A DNA stretch of 64,000 bases from NCBI GenBank assembly GCA_016712175.1, contig JADJRQ010000002.1, forward strand, positions 62,001-126,000, given 5' to 3'. The notes under the pieces are model-generated. The model was not told the DNA's origin. It worked only from the letters and a program-made list of their open reading frames with translations, and ran no database searches. Of the stretch, positions 1-7,854 are shown piece after piece. This DNA is from Solirubrobacterales bacterium (GTDB lineage Bacteria; Actinomycetota; Thermoleophilia; Solirubrobacterales; 70-9). The translations under genes and the position numbers were made by a program. How positions within the stretch are numbered: position 1 is the first letter of the stretch; every line of letters starts with the position of its first letter.

Positions 1-539
1 CTGGCATTGACGATCAGGTCCGCTGTTCTGATGTCCGGAGCGGCCGCAAGCGTGCCTCCCAGAGACATGACGAGCTCGGCAGCACGGGTTTCGGTCCGGT
101 TCCAGACGACAACAAGGGCACCAGCCCGGCTCAATGCCCAGAGGACCGCCCGGGCGGCGCCGCCGGCGCCGAGCAGCAGCGCCGTCTTGCCGTTGACCGG
201 CTCGTCGATCGCGTCGATCAGCCCGGGAGCATCGGTGTTCTCTGCCGTGATCCCGGACGAAGAAAAACTCAGCGTGTTGGCTGCACCGATCTCACGGGCC
301 GCGAGCGTCGCTTCGTCTGCTGAAACCAGCGCTGCCTGTTTGTGTGGCACGGTGACGTTCGCTCCGACGAAACCTTCGGCCCGCATCCCGAACACCGTGT
401 CGGGAAAGAACTCGGGGGCAACGTCGATCGCCTCGTACACCCACTCGCCGGCCAGGCCGAGGTTCGCAAGCGCCGCGTTCTGCATGACCGGCGACCGGGA
501 ATGGGAAACGGGGTGACCGAGGACCGCAAGACGCTTCAT
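1..539 (-). CDS. aroE: Shikimate dehydrogenase, 3' end beyond window
   Basis: Reduces 3-dehydroshikimate to shikimate with NADPH in aromatic amino acid biosynthesis; cytosolic. The minus-strand frame from ATG at 539 opens with MKRLAVLGHPVSHSRSPVMQ, carrying the shikimate-binding SxS motif. It continues with GANVTVPHK (catalytic Lys), GAANTL, NTDAPG and the nucleotide-binding LLLGAGGAARAV. About 179 residues are visible; the remaining 90 or so of a usual 270-residue AroE lie beyond base 1. It starts 10 bases after the mltG stop, so it is probably the last gene of the mnmA-alaS-ruvX-mltG-aroE operon. The open plus-strand frame across it is a shadow. Confidence 0.93.
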   Translation of the reverse strand, partial: MKRLAVLGHPVSHSRSPVMQNAALANLGLAGEWVYEAIDVAPEFFPDTVFGMRAEGFVGANVTVPHKQAALVSADEATLAAREIGAANTLSFSSSGITAENTDAPGLIDAIDEPVNGKTALLLGAGGAARAVLWALSRAGALVVVWNRTETRAAELVMSLGGTLAAAPDIRTADLIVNA

Positions 540-549
540 CGGCGCACGC

Positions 550-1834
550 TCAACATGAGTCGGGGGAACCGCCGGCCTCTTCCTGGGCCTTCTGGTACTT
601 CTGGACGTTCCGGTTGTGCTCTTCAAGCGACGATGAGAAGAGACGTGCTCACCACAGGTCCCCGGCTTCACCACGTACAGCCAGACGTCTGTCTTCTCCG
701 GATTGGCGGCGGCTTTGATCGAGGCGAGGCCGGGATTTCCGATCGGCCCCGGCGGCAAACCTGGTTGGTCCGCGTGTTGTACGGGGAGTCAACGGCCAGA
801 TCGGACTCGGTCAGGGGATCAGTCCAGTTTTCAACCGCGAACCGGATCGTAGCGTCGATGAACAACGGCTCGCCCCGCTTCAGGCGGTTGTAGATCACGG
901 CGGCGACAGTCTTTCGCTCCTTCGGGACCTGCACTTCGCGCTCGACCATCGACGCGATAGTCAGCACGTCGTACACGGTCAGGTTCTTCCTCTTGGCCTG
1001 CTTCATGTCGACCCCAGCGATGTTGTCCTTGAAAGCCTGGAGCTGCTGGTCGACGAGATCCTTGGTGTCTGAACCGGGCTTCAGTTCGTAAGTCGCCGGG
1101 AAGAGGAATCCTTCGAGGTTCTTCGCTTTGCCGTCGGCGCCGTAGTCATCGGGGTCGAGCTCTTTCGAATTGACCGAATCCGCCATGTAGTCACCGGGAA
1201 GCTTCGCCGCCGCAACCACGTCTGCCGTCTCCGAACGGCTCAGTCCCTCGGGAATGGTCACCGTGATCGTCACCTTTTGCGGCTGCTTGCCCAGTTCATC
1301 GAGCGCCGCCGAGTAGCTCATGTTCTCCCTGAAGAAGTGGTTTCCGAAGAACAGCTTCGACCGTTTGCCGGTGACCGTAGCTTTAAGCTCGAACATCTTC
1401 GCGTTCGAGATCACGCCTTCACCGGCGAGCTGGCTTCCGATGTCGCCGACACTCGCTCCGGCCGGCACCTTGACGTTGAACGGGTCACCATCTCCTTCGC
1501 CCTTGCCCGGTTGGAAAAAGGCGAACAGGAACCAGACGAAAAGGATAACTACCAAGCTGGCAGCACCCACGGCGATCAGTCGAGCACGGCTGGGCCGGTG
1601 TCCGCTGCCACCCCTTGTGCCACGGCGCAGTGCCGATGATCCGCGTCCGCCGGAAGATCTCGACCCAGGACGCGAACGGCCCCCGGGGGCCGCTGCCTTC
1701 GGAGCCTTTTCCGCCTTTGACTTCTTGCCACCTTGCCGCTTGGCGGCTCGCTCCTGGCGCCGCAACGCCCGTTCGACAGCTTCCGGATCGTCCGGGTCGT
1801 GCTCCGGCGCGTCTTCGAACCAGCGGTCAGGCAT
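550..1834 (-). CDS. mltG: Endolytic murein transglycosylase MltG, two apparent frameshifts near C-terminus
   Basis: Membrane-anchored lytic transglycosylase (YceG family) that cleaves nascent glycan strands and sets their length. A basic, Arg/Ser/Gly-rich cytoplasmic N-terminus of about 85 residues precedes one membrane helix (LIAVGAASLVVILFVWF), then a LysM-like and the catalytic domain (TIASMVEREVQVPKERKTVA with the catalytic Glu). The unbroken frame ends at 668 in non-family sequence. Shifting by one base near 763 restores QGLPPGPIGNPGLASIKAA, and a second shift near 640 restores a tail ending at a TGA at 550-552. Two compensable indels in 130 bases beside G and CT runs look like sequencing errors. 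The ATG overlaps the ruvX stop (TGATG). Confidence 0.85.
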
Positions 1835-2232
1835 CAGGCGCCCGCTTCCCGGGCGCTCGCGACCAGATAGCTCTCCAGCAGGTGGGCCGCTGCGATCGAA
1901 TCCTCGGCCGCGCCGGCTCCCGAAGACCGCCGGGTCTGTGCGGCCATCCGGGTCGTGAATCTCTCGTCGTAAGTGTCGACCGGAAGTTCTGTCGCCGATT
2001 CGAGGTCCTCACAGAAGGCCCGGGTCAACTCGGCCTGTCCGCCTTCTTCTCCGGAAAGCGAGACGGGCAGGCCGACCACGATGCATTCGACTTCCCGTTC
2101 CTTTGCCACACTCAGCACTTCGCTGACTTCGGGTGGCTCGATCGCGGCGATCGGGGTAGCCAGGGTCCCGGTGGCGTCCGAGACCGCGCAGCCGATGCGG
2201 GCCAGGCCGTAGTCGAGCGCCAGGATCCTCAC
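1834..2232 (-). CDS. ruvX: Putative pre-16S rRNA nuclease RuvX/YqgF
   Basis: RNase H-fold nuclease of the YqgF family, implicated in maturation of the 16S rRNA 5' end. At 132 residues it has the normal family length. It begins MRILALDYGLARIGCAVSD with the first metal-binding Asp, has IVVGLPVSLSGEEG in the middle and DERFTT near the end. Its start overlaps the alaS stop by 4 bases and its stop overlaps the mltG start by one base. That coupling, and the alaS-ruvX-mltG-aroE order common in Gram-positive bacteria, supports the call. Confidence 0.92.
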   Translation of the reverse strand: MRILALDYGLARIGCAVSDATGTLATPIAAIEPPEVSEVLSVAKEREVECIVVGLPVSLSGEEGGQAELTRAFCEDLESATELPVDTYDERFTTRMAAQTRRSSGAGAAEDSIAAAHLLESYLVASAREAGA

Positions 2233-4856
2233 GATCCGAAGGCCTCGAGGTGCTTTCGAGCAGCTTCCAGAGCCGCTTCGAGTCCGTCGGGGTTCTTGCC
2301 GCCGGCCTGTGCCATTTCGTCACTGCCGCCGCCTCCACCACCGATCAACGGCGCGATCTCGCCAATCAATGCCGATGCGGAAACCTTCTTGGCATCTTCG
2401 GACGCGAAGAGGGCGACCACGCCGACCTTGCCGCTTTCGGCATCGGCCCCGGCCAGCACGGCGCCGGCGCCGGACTTCGCCGCCTGGACCGACTTTGCCA
2501 TCGCCAGGATCTGTTTCGGGTTCGCAACCGGCACCGAAGCGATGACAACTTCAACCGGGCCGACCGTCTCGACCTGTGCTGCCAGGTCCGAAGCCGCCGA
2601 ACCGAGCTCCTTGTCTCGAGCGGCCTTGGCGCCACGATTGGCCTCGGCAAGCTTTTCGCTGGCTCGGCGGGCAGCGCCAACCGGGTCCCGCTTCTCGCCC
2701 AGCAGTTCCCCGACTTCAGCCAGTTCATTCGATCGCTCCCGGTACCAGTCGATCGCATCAGGGCCGGTGATCGCTTCGATGCGACGCACGTTGGCCGCGC
2801 TCGAACTCTCCGACGTGATCTTGAAGATGCCGATCTCGGAAGTGTTGCTCACGTGGGTGCCGCCGCAGAGTTCGCGGGACACGTTCTCGACCTCGACCAT
2901 GCGGACCCAGTCGCCGTACTTCTCGCCGAACAGGGCCATCGCGCCGAGCTTCACCGCCTCGTCCTTTTCCATGGTCAGCCAGCGCACCGAGTCGGCGTCC
3001 TTGATCCAGCCGTTGACCCGGTCCTCGACCCAGGCGACATCTTCACCCGACAGCGACTCGCCGTGGCTGAAGTCGAAACGAAGTTTGTCCGGACGAACAG
3101 CCGAGCCGGCCTGGTGGACGTGTGTGCCGAGGCGCTCCCGGAGCGCCGCGTGAAGAAGGTGAGTCGCGGTGTGGTTGCGCATCGTCCGGAAGCGGGTTTC
3201 GCGGTCGACGAGTGCCTCGACGGTTACACCCACGTCGGGCAGGCCACCGTCAGCGGACGGTTCAAGTTCAAGCACCTGGTCGTCGCCGACACGGATCACG
3301 TCGGTTACTTTCGCCGAGCCACCGTCCCAGATCAACTTGCCGGAGTCGGCAACCTGACCGCCACCCTCCGCGTAGAACGGACTCTCATCCAGTTTCAGCA
3401 GGGCGGCACCGCCGTCCAGATCGAGCGCCCCCACCCCGGTCTCTGATCGCAGGGTCTCGAAGCCCACGAATTCGGAATCGGGAGCGTCTTTCGCGAAGTC
3501 GAGGATGCGCTCGTGGCGCTCCCCCCGGCTGCCGTCCGATGCGCCGCTCCGCGCGCGACGCCGCTGGGCGTCCATCAGTTCTTCGAAGCCCTGATCGTCG
3601 ACCTCGAGGCCGCGCTCGCCGATCATCTCCTTGGTCAGGTCGTAGGGGAACCCGAAGGTGTCGTGGAGCTGGAAGGCGTCAGCTGCGGAGATCCAGGACT
3701 GCTTCTCTTCGATTGCCTTTTCGACCAGTTGGTCGAGCAGCGCCGTCCCGCGATCCAGGGTTCGCCCGAAGCTCTCTTCTTCCGCCCGGACCCAGCGCTC
3801 GATCCGGTCCTTTTCCGAATTGAGCTGTGGATGGGCATCACCCATCATCTCGATCGTCCGGTCGGTGAAGTCGTTCAACCAGTCACCTTCGAAGCCGAGG
3901 ATGCGGCCTTGCTGGATCGCACGGCGCATGACCCTCCGCAGGACGTAGCCGCGGTCCTCGTTCGAAGGAACGACGCCGGCTGCGATCAGGAAGCTCATGC
4001 CGCGGGCGTGGTCGGCAACGATCCGCATCGCGCGGGTCGTCGCTTCGTCGTCGCCGTATTTCACCCCGCTCCGCTCCTCGGCCAGCTGGATCAGCGGCTG
4101 GAAAAGATCGGTCTCGTAAACCGAAGGTACGTCCTGGAGGATCGCCGCGAGGCGCTCCAGGCCCATGCCGGTGTCGATGTTCTTCGCCGGGAGCGGGGTA
4201 AGCACTCCGTTCTCGTCCTGGTTGTAAGTCATGAAGACGTGGTTCCAGTATTCGAGGAAACGATCGGAGTCGTCACCGGGAAGGTCATCTTCGGAGCCGA
4301 ACTCGACACCGCGGTCGAGATACATCTCCGAGCAGGGACCGCAGGGACCGGTCGGCCCGGCCTGCCAGAAGTTCTCCGAGCGAGGCAGCTTGACGATTCG
4401 CTCGTCGGGAACCCCGAGGCCCTTCCAGATCCCGATCGCCTCTTCGTCCGGACCGAGCCCGAGATCGCCGTCTCCGCCGAAGACCGTGATCCAGATCATC
4501 TCTGGATCGAAGCCGAAGCCTTCGACCGAAAGCTGCCAGCCGAAAGGAATCGCCTGCTCTTTGAAGTAATCGCCGAAGCTGAAGTTGCCGAGCATCTCGA
4601 AGAAGGTCAGGTGGCGGAGCGTCTTCCCCACCTCTTCGATGTCAGGCGTGCGGAAGCAGGTCTGGCTGTTCGTCAGGCGCTTTGACGGCGGGGTCTCGCG
4701 GCCGAGGAAGTACGGCTTGAACGGCTGCATGCCGGCGACGGTGAGCAGGGTCGAAGTGTCGTCGGGGGCAGGGATAAGCGAGCCGGAAGCGACCCGGCGG
4801 TGCCCCTTCTCCTCGAAGAATGCGAGGTACGTCTCACGTATATCGGCAGACTTCAT
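2229..4856 (-). CDS. alaS: Alanyl-tRNA synthetase
   Basis: Class II synthetase charging tRNA-Ala; the 875-residue length is normal. The N-terminal catalytic core begins MKSADIRETYLAFFEEKGH and has TNSQTCFRTPDIEEVG and TFFEMLGNFSFGDYFK. The editing domain carries the zinc-binding HTATHLLHAAL and CGGTH motifs. The C-terminal region has the glycine-rich GGGGGGSDEMAQAGG segment of the C-Ala domain. It starts 16 bases after the mnmA stop and overlaps ruvX by 4 bases, so it sits inside a translation-coupled operon. Confidence 0.97.
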   Translation of the reverse strand: MKSADIRETYLAFFEEKGHRRVASGSLIPAPDDTSTLLTVAGMQPFKPYFLGRETPPSKRLTNSQTCFRTPDIEEVGKTLRHLTFFEMLGNFSFGDYFKEQAIPFGWQLSVEGFGFDPEMIWITVFGGDGDLGLGPDEEAIGIWKGLGVPDERIVKLPRSENFWQAGPTGPCGPCSEMYLDRGVEFGSEDDLPGDDSDRFLEYWNHVFMTYNQDENGVLTPLPAKNIDTGMGLERLAAILQDVPSVYETDLFQPLIQLAEERSGVKYGDDEATTRAMRIVADHARGMSFLIAAGVVPSNEDRGYVLRRVMRRAIQQGRILGFEGDWLNDFTDRTIEMMGDAHPQLNSEKDRIERWVRAEEESFGRTLDRGTALLDQLVEKAIEEKQSWISAADAFQLHDTFGFPYDLTKEMIGERGLEVDDQGFEELMDAQRRRARSGASDGSRGERHERILDFAKDAPDSEFVGFETLRSETGVGALDLDGGAALLKLDESPFYAEGGGQVADSGKLIWDGGSAKVTDVIRVGDDQVLELEPSADGGLPDVGVTVEALVDRETRFRTMRNHTATHLLHAALRERLGTHVHQAGSAVRPDKLRFDFSHGESLSGEDVAWVEDRVNGWIKDADSVRWLTMEKDEAVKLGAMALFGEKYGDWVRMVEVENVSRELCGGTHVSNTSEIGIFKITSESSSAANVRRIEAITGPDAIDWYRERSNELAEVGELLGEKRDPVGAARRASEKLAEANRGAKAARDKELGSAASDLAAQVETVGPVEVVIASVPVANPKQILAMAKSVQAAKSGAGAVLAGADAESGKVGVVALFASEDAKKVSASALIGEIAPLIGGGGGGSDEMAQAGGKNPDGLEAALEAARKHLEAFGS

Positions 4857-4872
4857 GAACGGCAGAGCCTAC

Positions 4873-6315
4873 TTACCTCAAGCGGGTGATCGTGGCGTGC
4901 CCGACCACCGTGTCGCCACTCATCATTACCGCAGCCTGACCGGGCGCCGGGCCGTCGAACGGCTCATCGAGTTCGAGTTCGAGCCTCGCGTGATTTCCGG
5001 TCTTTGCCGCGACTGTCGCCCTCACCGGTTCCGACCGGTACCGGAGGCGCACCCGGTCGACTAAAGCTCCATCACGGTGCATCACCGCGTTTCTCACCGA
5101 GACCCGGTCGACCGTCAGTTCGTCGCGATCGCCGACCGTGACCGTGTTCGCTTCGGAATCGGTTCCGGTCACGTAAAGCGGGTGTCCCGCGGCGACCCCC
5201 AGCCCCCGTCGCTGACCGACTGTGAAGTTGTGATGGCCGTCGTGCAGGCCGAGGGTGTCGCCCCGCCGGTTGATCACATTTCCCGGGCGCTCGCGAAGAC
5301 CGCCGTGCCGCTCCAGGAAGTCGCGTTTGTTCTGCCCCGCCAGGAAGCAGAGGTCCTGACTTTCCGGCTTCTTCGCGACCGACAGTGAGTTCCTCTCGGC
5401 GATCGCCCGGACCTCGGTCTTGGTGATCTCGGCGAGGGGGAAGCTCAGTCGGCCGATCACTTCCGGCGGCAGGGCCGCGAGCATGTAGCTCTGGTCCTTG
5501 TTCGAATCGTGTCCGGCAGCCAGCAGTGATCCTTTGCCGTCTTCGACGATCCGCGCGTAGTGCCCGGTGACGAGATGGGTGGCGCCGAGACGGTCCGCCA
5601 GGTCGACCATCGCGGCGATGCGGACTTCGCCATTGCAGAGCACACAGGGGTTCGGGGTGACGCCTTCGCCGTAGCCCTTGACGAACTGACCGACCACCCG
5701 GTCGCGGAACTGATCCTCGAGGTCGAGCGTGAAATGTGGAATGCCGAGCGAGTGGGTGACCGCACGGGCACCGAGCACCGCTTCGGGCGAACAACAGGCC
5801 TTGGTGCCGTCGGTATCGGGGTCAGCCCAGAGCTTGACGGTCACGGCGACCACCTCCGCCCCGCGTTCGCGTTCATTGAGAGCGGCGACAGCGCTGTCGA
5901 CTCCACCCGAAACGGCGACCAGGACCCGGTCGGGGTTCGATTCGGCCAAGGTGATTCCGGATGAAGCAGCGGTCGACAAAGCACGATGAAGGGCGTCCGC
6001 CGTGAGGACAACCGCGTGGCGACGGGCCGGACTGAGCCCGCCGAGTTCGCTTTCGATGTCGTCCGGGCCGATTGCCGCAGCTTCAAGCACCGTGTGCCCG
6101 TCGACCATCTCGCAGAGGCAGGCGCAGGCCGCACGGGTGGCGGCGCAGCCTTCGGCGTCAAAAGTGATCGATGTGATGCGTCCACTCTCGATCTGGGGTG
6201 AGACGCGCGCGAGGTCACCGCAGGCGGCACCGCCGGCGGCACCGGTGAACGAACCGTCGGCCGGCGGGCCGAGGTAAGTGTTGTCTTCTACATATTCCTG
6301 GAGCAGCGACTGCAT
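4873..6315 (-). CDS. mnmA: tRNA 2-thiouridine synthase MnmA fused to an N-terminal NifU/IscU-like domain
   Basis: MnmA thiolates U34 of tRNA Lys, Glu and Gln using ATP and a persulfide. Residues from about 125 to 480 are MnmA: PP-loop VAVSGGVDSAVAA, TPNPCVLCNGEV with a CxxC that includes the catalytic Cys, GHYARI, the second Cys in ESQDLCFLAG, and a C-terminal beta-barrel. Residues 1-120 resemble the IscU/NifU scaffold fold: AACGDLARV and EGCAATRAAC match the first two scaffold cysteine regions. The third ligand region reads ARRHAVVLTADAL, with Ala where scaffolds have Cys. The total of 480 residues exceeds the usual 360-380. It is the first gene of the alaS operon and is divergent from the dehydrogenase at 6348. 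Confidence 0.9.
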   Translation of the reverse strand: MQSLLQEYVEDNTYLGPPADGSFTGAAGGAACGDLARVSPQIESGRITSITFDAEGCAATRAACACLCEMVDGHTVLEAAAIGPDDIESELGGLSPARRHAVVLTADALHRALSTAASSGITLAESNPDRVLVAVSGGVDSAVAALNERERGAEVVAVTVKLWADPDTDGTKACCSPEAVLGARAVTHSLGIPHFTLDLEDQFRDRVVGQFVKGYGEGVTPNPCVLCNGEVRIAAMVDLADRLGATHLVTGHYARIVEDGKGSLLAAGHDSNKDQSYMLAALPPEVIGRLSFPLAEITKTEVRAIAERNSLSVAKKPESQDLCFLAGQNKRDFLERHGGLRERPGNVINRRGDTLGLHDGHHNFTVGQRRGLGVAAGHPLYVTGTDSEANTVTVGDRDELTVDRVSVRNAVMHRDGALVDRVRLRYRSEPVRATVAAKTGNHARLELELDEPFDGPAPGQAAVMMSGDTVVGHATITRLR

Positions 6316-6347
6316 CAGATGAAGAGTAAAGGGGTAGCCTCAGCGGC

Positions 6348-7322
6348 ATGAGCAAGGGCTGGAGCACAGAAAACATTCCTGACCAGAGCGGCAAGATCGC
6401 GATCGTCACCGGCGCCAACAGCGGCATCGGGCTGGTGGCCGCAAGGGAGCTTGCCGGCAAGGGTGCGACCGTCGTCGTCGCCTGTCGCAGCGTGGACAAA
6501 GGCACGGCCGCAGTCGAGCAGATGCGCGATGAGCTCGCCCCCAATGGTGTTGATGCCCAGTTCGACATCCAGGCACTCGACCTCGCCGACCTGGCTTCGG
6601 TCCGGAAGTTCGCCGACCGGATCAAGGCGGCGTACCCCGGCGGCATCGACCTGCTGATCAATAACGCCGGCGTGATGGCGCCGCCTCGGCACGAGACCGC
6701 GGACGGCTTCGAGCTCCAGATCGGCACCAACCACCTTGGCCACTTTGCGCTGACCGGCCTCCTCCTGGACGAACTGAAGAAGAAGCCGGGCGCCCGCATC
6801 GTGACCCTGAGCAGCAACGCCCACAAGATGGGCAAGATCAACTTCGAGGATCTCCAGAGCGAGAAGGGCTACAAGCGCTGGTCCGCTTACGGGCAGTCGA
6901 AGCTCGCGAACCTGGTCTTTGCGCTCGACCTCCAGACCCGGATCGCAGAAGCTGGCCTGGACATGAAGTCGATCGGTGCCCATCCCGGCGTCTCGAAGAC
7001 CAACCTGACTGCCGCCGGCAATGACATGGGCAGCAGCGTCTTCAGCGTCATTTCCAAGCCCTTCCTTTTTCTCTCGGACACGCTGATGGCCCAGGACGCC
7101 GAGCACGGCGCGCTACCGACGCTCTACGCGGCGACCAACCCCGATCTGGCCGGTGGCGAGTACATCGGCCCCGACGGCCTGGGGGAACTGCGTGGCTCAC
7201 CGACGATCGTCGCGCCGCGCAAGGTGGCGCACAACGTCGAAGTCGCCGATCAGCTCTGGACCGCGTCGAAAGAACTGACCGGTGTCGACTACGACTTCGG
7301 CCAGGCAGCGGCTGCCGTCTGA
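6348..7322 (+). CDS. Short-chain dehydrogenase/reductase (retinol dehydrogenase-like)
   Basis: NAD(P)-dependent oxidoreductase of the classical SDR superfamily. Visible motifs are TGANSGIG (cofactor-binding TGxxxGxG, near residue 24), NNAGVM, the catalytic Ser in VTLSSNAH, and YGQSK (YxxxK active site). The 324-residue length and a C-terminal extension resemble the WW-oxidoreductase/retinol-dehydrogenase-like subgroup; the substrate cannot be read from sequence. It is transcribed away from mnmA with only 32 bases between start codons, so the two share a divergent promoter region. Confidence 0.88.
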   Translation: MSKGWSTENIPDQSGKIAIVTGANSGIGLVAARELAGKGATVVVACRSVDKGTAAVEQMRDELAPNGVDAQFDIQALDLADLASVRKFADRIKAAYPGGIDLLINNAGVMAPPRHETADGFELQIGTNHLGHFALTGLLLDELKKKPGARIVTLSSNAHKMGKINFEDLQSEKGYKRWSAYGQSKLANLVFALDLQTRIAEAGLDMKSIGAHPGVSKTNLTAAGNDMGSSVFSVISKPFLFLSDTLMAQDAEHGALPTLYAATNPDLAGGEYIGPDGLGELRGSPTIVAPRKVAHNVEVADQLWTASKELTGVDYDFGQAAAAV

Positions 7323-7327
7323 CGCCT

Positions 7328-7355
7328 GAATCGTTCCCCGGAGAATCGTTCCCCG
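7328..7355. repeat. 13-bp direct repeat beside the RNA candidate
   Basis: gaatcgttccccg occurs at 7328-7340 and again at 7343-7355, two bases apart, between the dehydrogenase stop and the 3' end of the RNA candidate. Function unknown. Confidence 0.6.
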
Positions 7356-7360
7356 AAGCG

Positions 7361-7519
7361 AAAAATAAGGCCCCAACCCGCCGTTGCCGTCTCTGGCATT
7401 GATCCCTGTATATACAGGTGGGTGCCTACCTCCTATCCCGCGGGGGACGTGGAGAGATCGGCTCCCGTGCCGTTGATGTTGGGTCAATTTATGAGACGGC
7501 TCACGAACGGGTTCGGGCC
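7361..7519 (-). ncRNA. Structured RNA candidate with 6S RNA-like architecture
   Basis: On the minus strand the first about 27 bases (GGCCCGAACCCG, then GCCGTCTC) pair with the last about 25 (GAGACGGC, then CGGGTTGGGGCC). This gives a long, bulged closing stem. The inside has an open region, a GC-rich apical hairpin around TCCCCCGCGGGA, and a perfect palindrome CCTGTATATACAGG on the 3' side. The 3' end of the closing stem is followed directly by TTATTTTT. Length of about 159 nt, closing stem, central bubble and apical stem are what 6S RNA looks like. No covariance model was run, so the family name is inference; the strong structure is seen directly. Short reading frames here have no recognisable product. 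Confidence 0.5.
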
Positions 7520-7526
7520 TTGACTC

Positions 7527-7555
7527 AACCTACCACCCCAGGGCGGCGGGGTCCA
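7527..7555 (-). promoter_or_regulatory. Candidate sigma-70-type promoter of the structured RNA
   Basis: On the minus strand TGGACC (-35-like, 4 of 6 matches to TTGACA) is separated by exactly 17 bases from TAGGTT (-10-like, 3 of 6). The first G of the closing stem at 7519 lies 7 bases further on. Spacing is ideal although the hexamers are weak. Confidence 0.35.
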
Positions 7556-7562
7556 CAACAAG

Positions 7563-7850
7563 TCAGTCCAGATCGAGGCCGGTAACCAGTTCCTCGGCGT
7601 CCGACCAGCAGCCGGGCGGCACCTGCAGGTTGATGTCCCCCCGGTTGTAGCGATCGAGTTCCCAGTCGGAGGTCAACTCGGCTTCGATGCCGTGGTCGCG
7701 CACGACGTCCCGCCAGGCAAGGGCGGTTTGAAGATCACTGAACTGTTCGACCACATCCCACTCGTCAAATCGAGGATCACCGATGTGGATCCGGTCGGAT
7801 CCGTCCCCGATTGAAGCGACCTTCTGCCTGAACCGGTCGAAGAGGCTCAT
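7563..7850 (-). CDS. Small conserved-looking hypothetical protein downstream of aspS
   Basis: A 95-residue acidic soluble protein (MSLFDRFRQKVASIGDGSD...). It has no membrane segment or signal peptide. The middle (VVEQFSDLQTALAWRDVVRD) followed by a Trp/Asp-rich stretch suggests a small alpha/beta fold, loosely like DUF2007-type domains; that is a guess. It starts only 4 bases after the aspS stop on the same strand, so it is probably co-transcribed with aspS. Confidence 0.65.
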   Translation of the reverse strand: MSLFDRFRQKVASIGDGSDRIHIGDPRFDEWDVVEQFSDLQTALAWRDVVRDHGIEAELTSDWELDRYNRGDINLQVPPGCWSDAEELVTGLDLD

Positions 7851-7854
7851 GAGG

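Noticed and set aside
269..893. Open frames overlapping aroE and mltG
   Set aside because: They are shadows; the real AroE frame has all family motifs, and the mltG tail is recovered by two frameshifts.
7197..7487. Minus-strand 96-codon ORF across the RNA candidate
   Set aside because: No family-like sequence, overlaps the dehydrogenase 3' end, and the DNA is better explained by an RNA with a closing stem.
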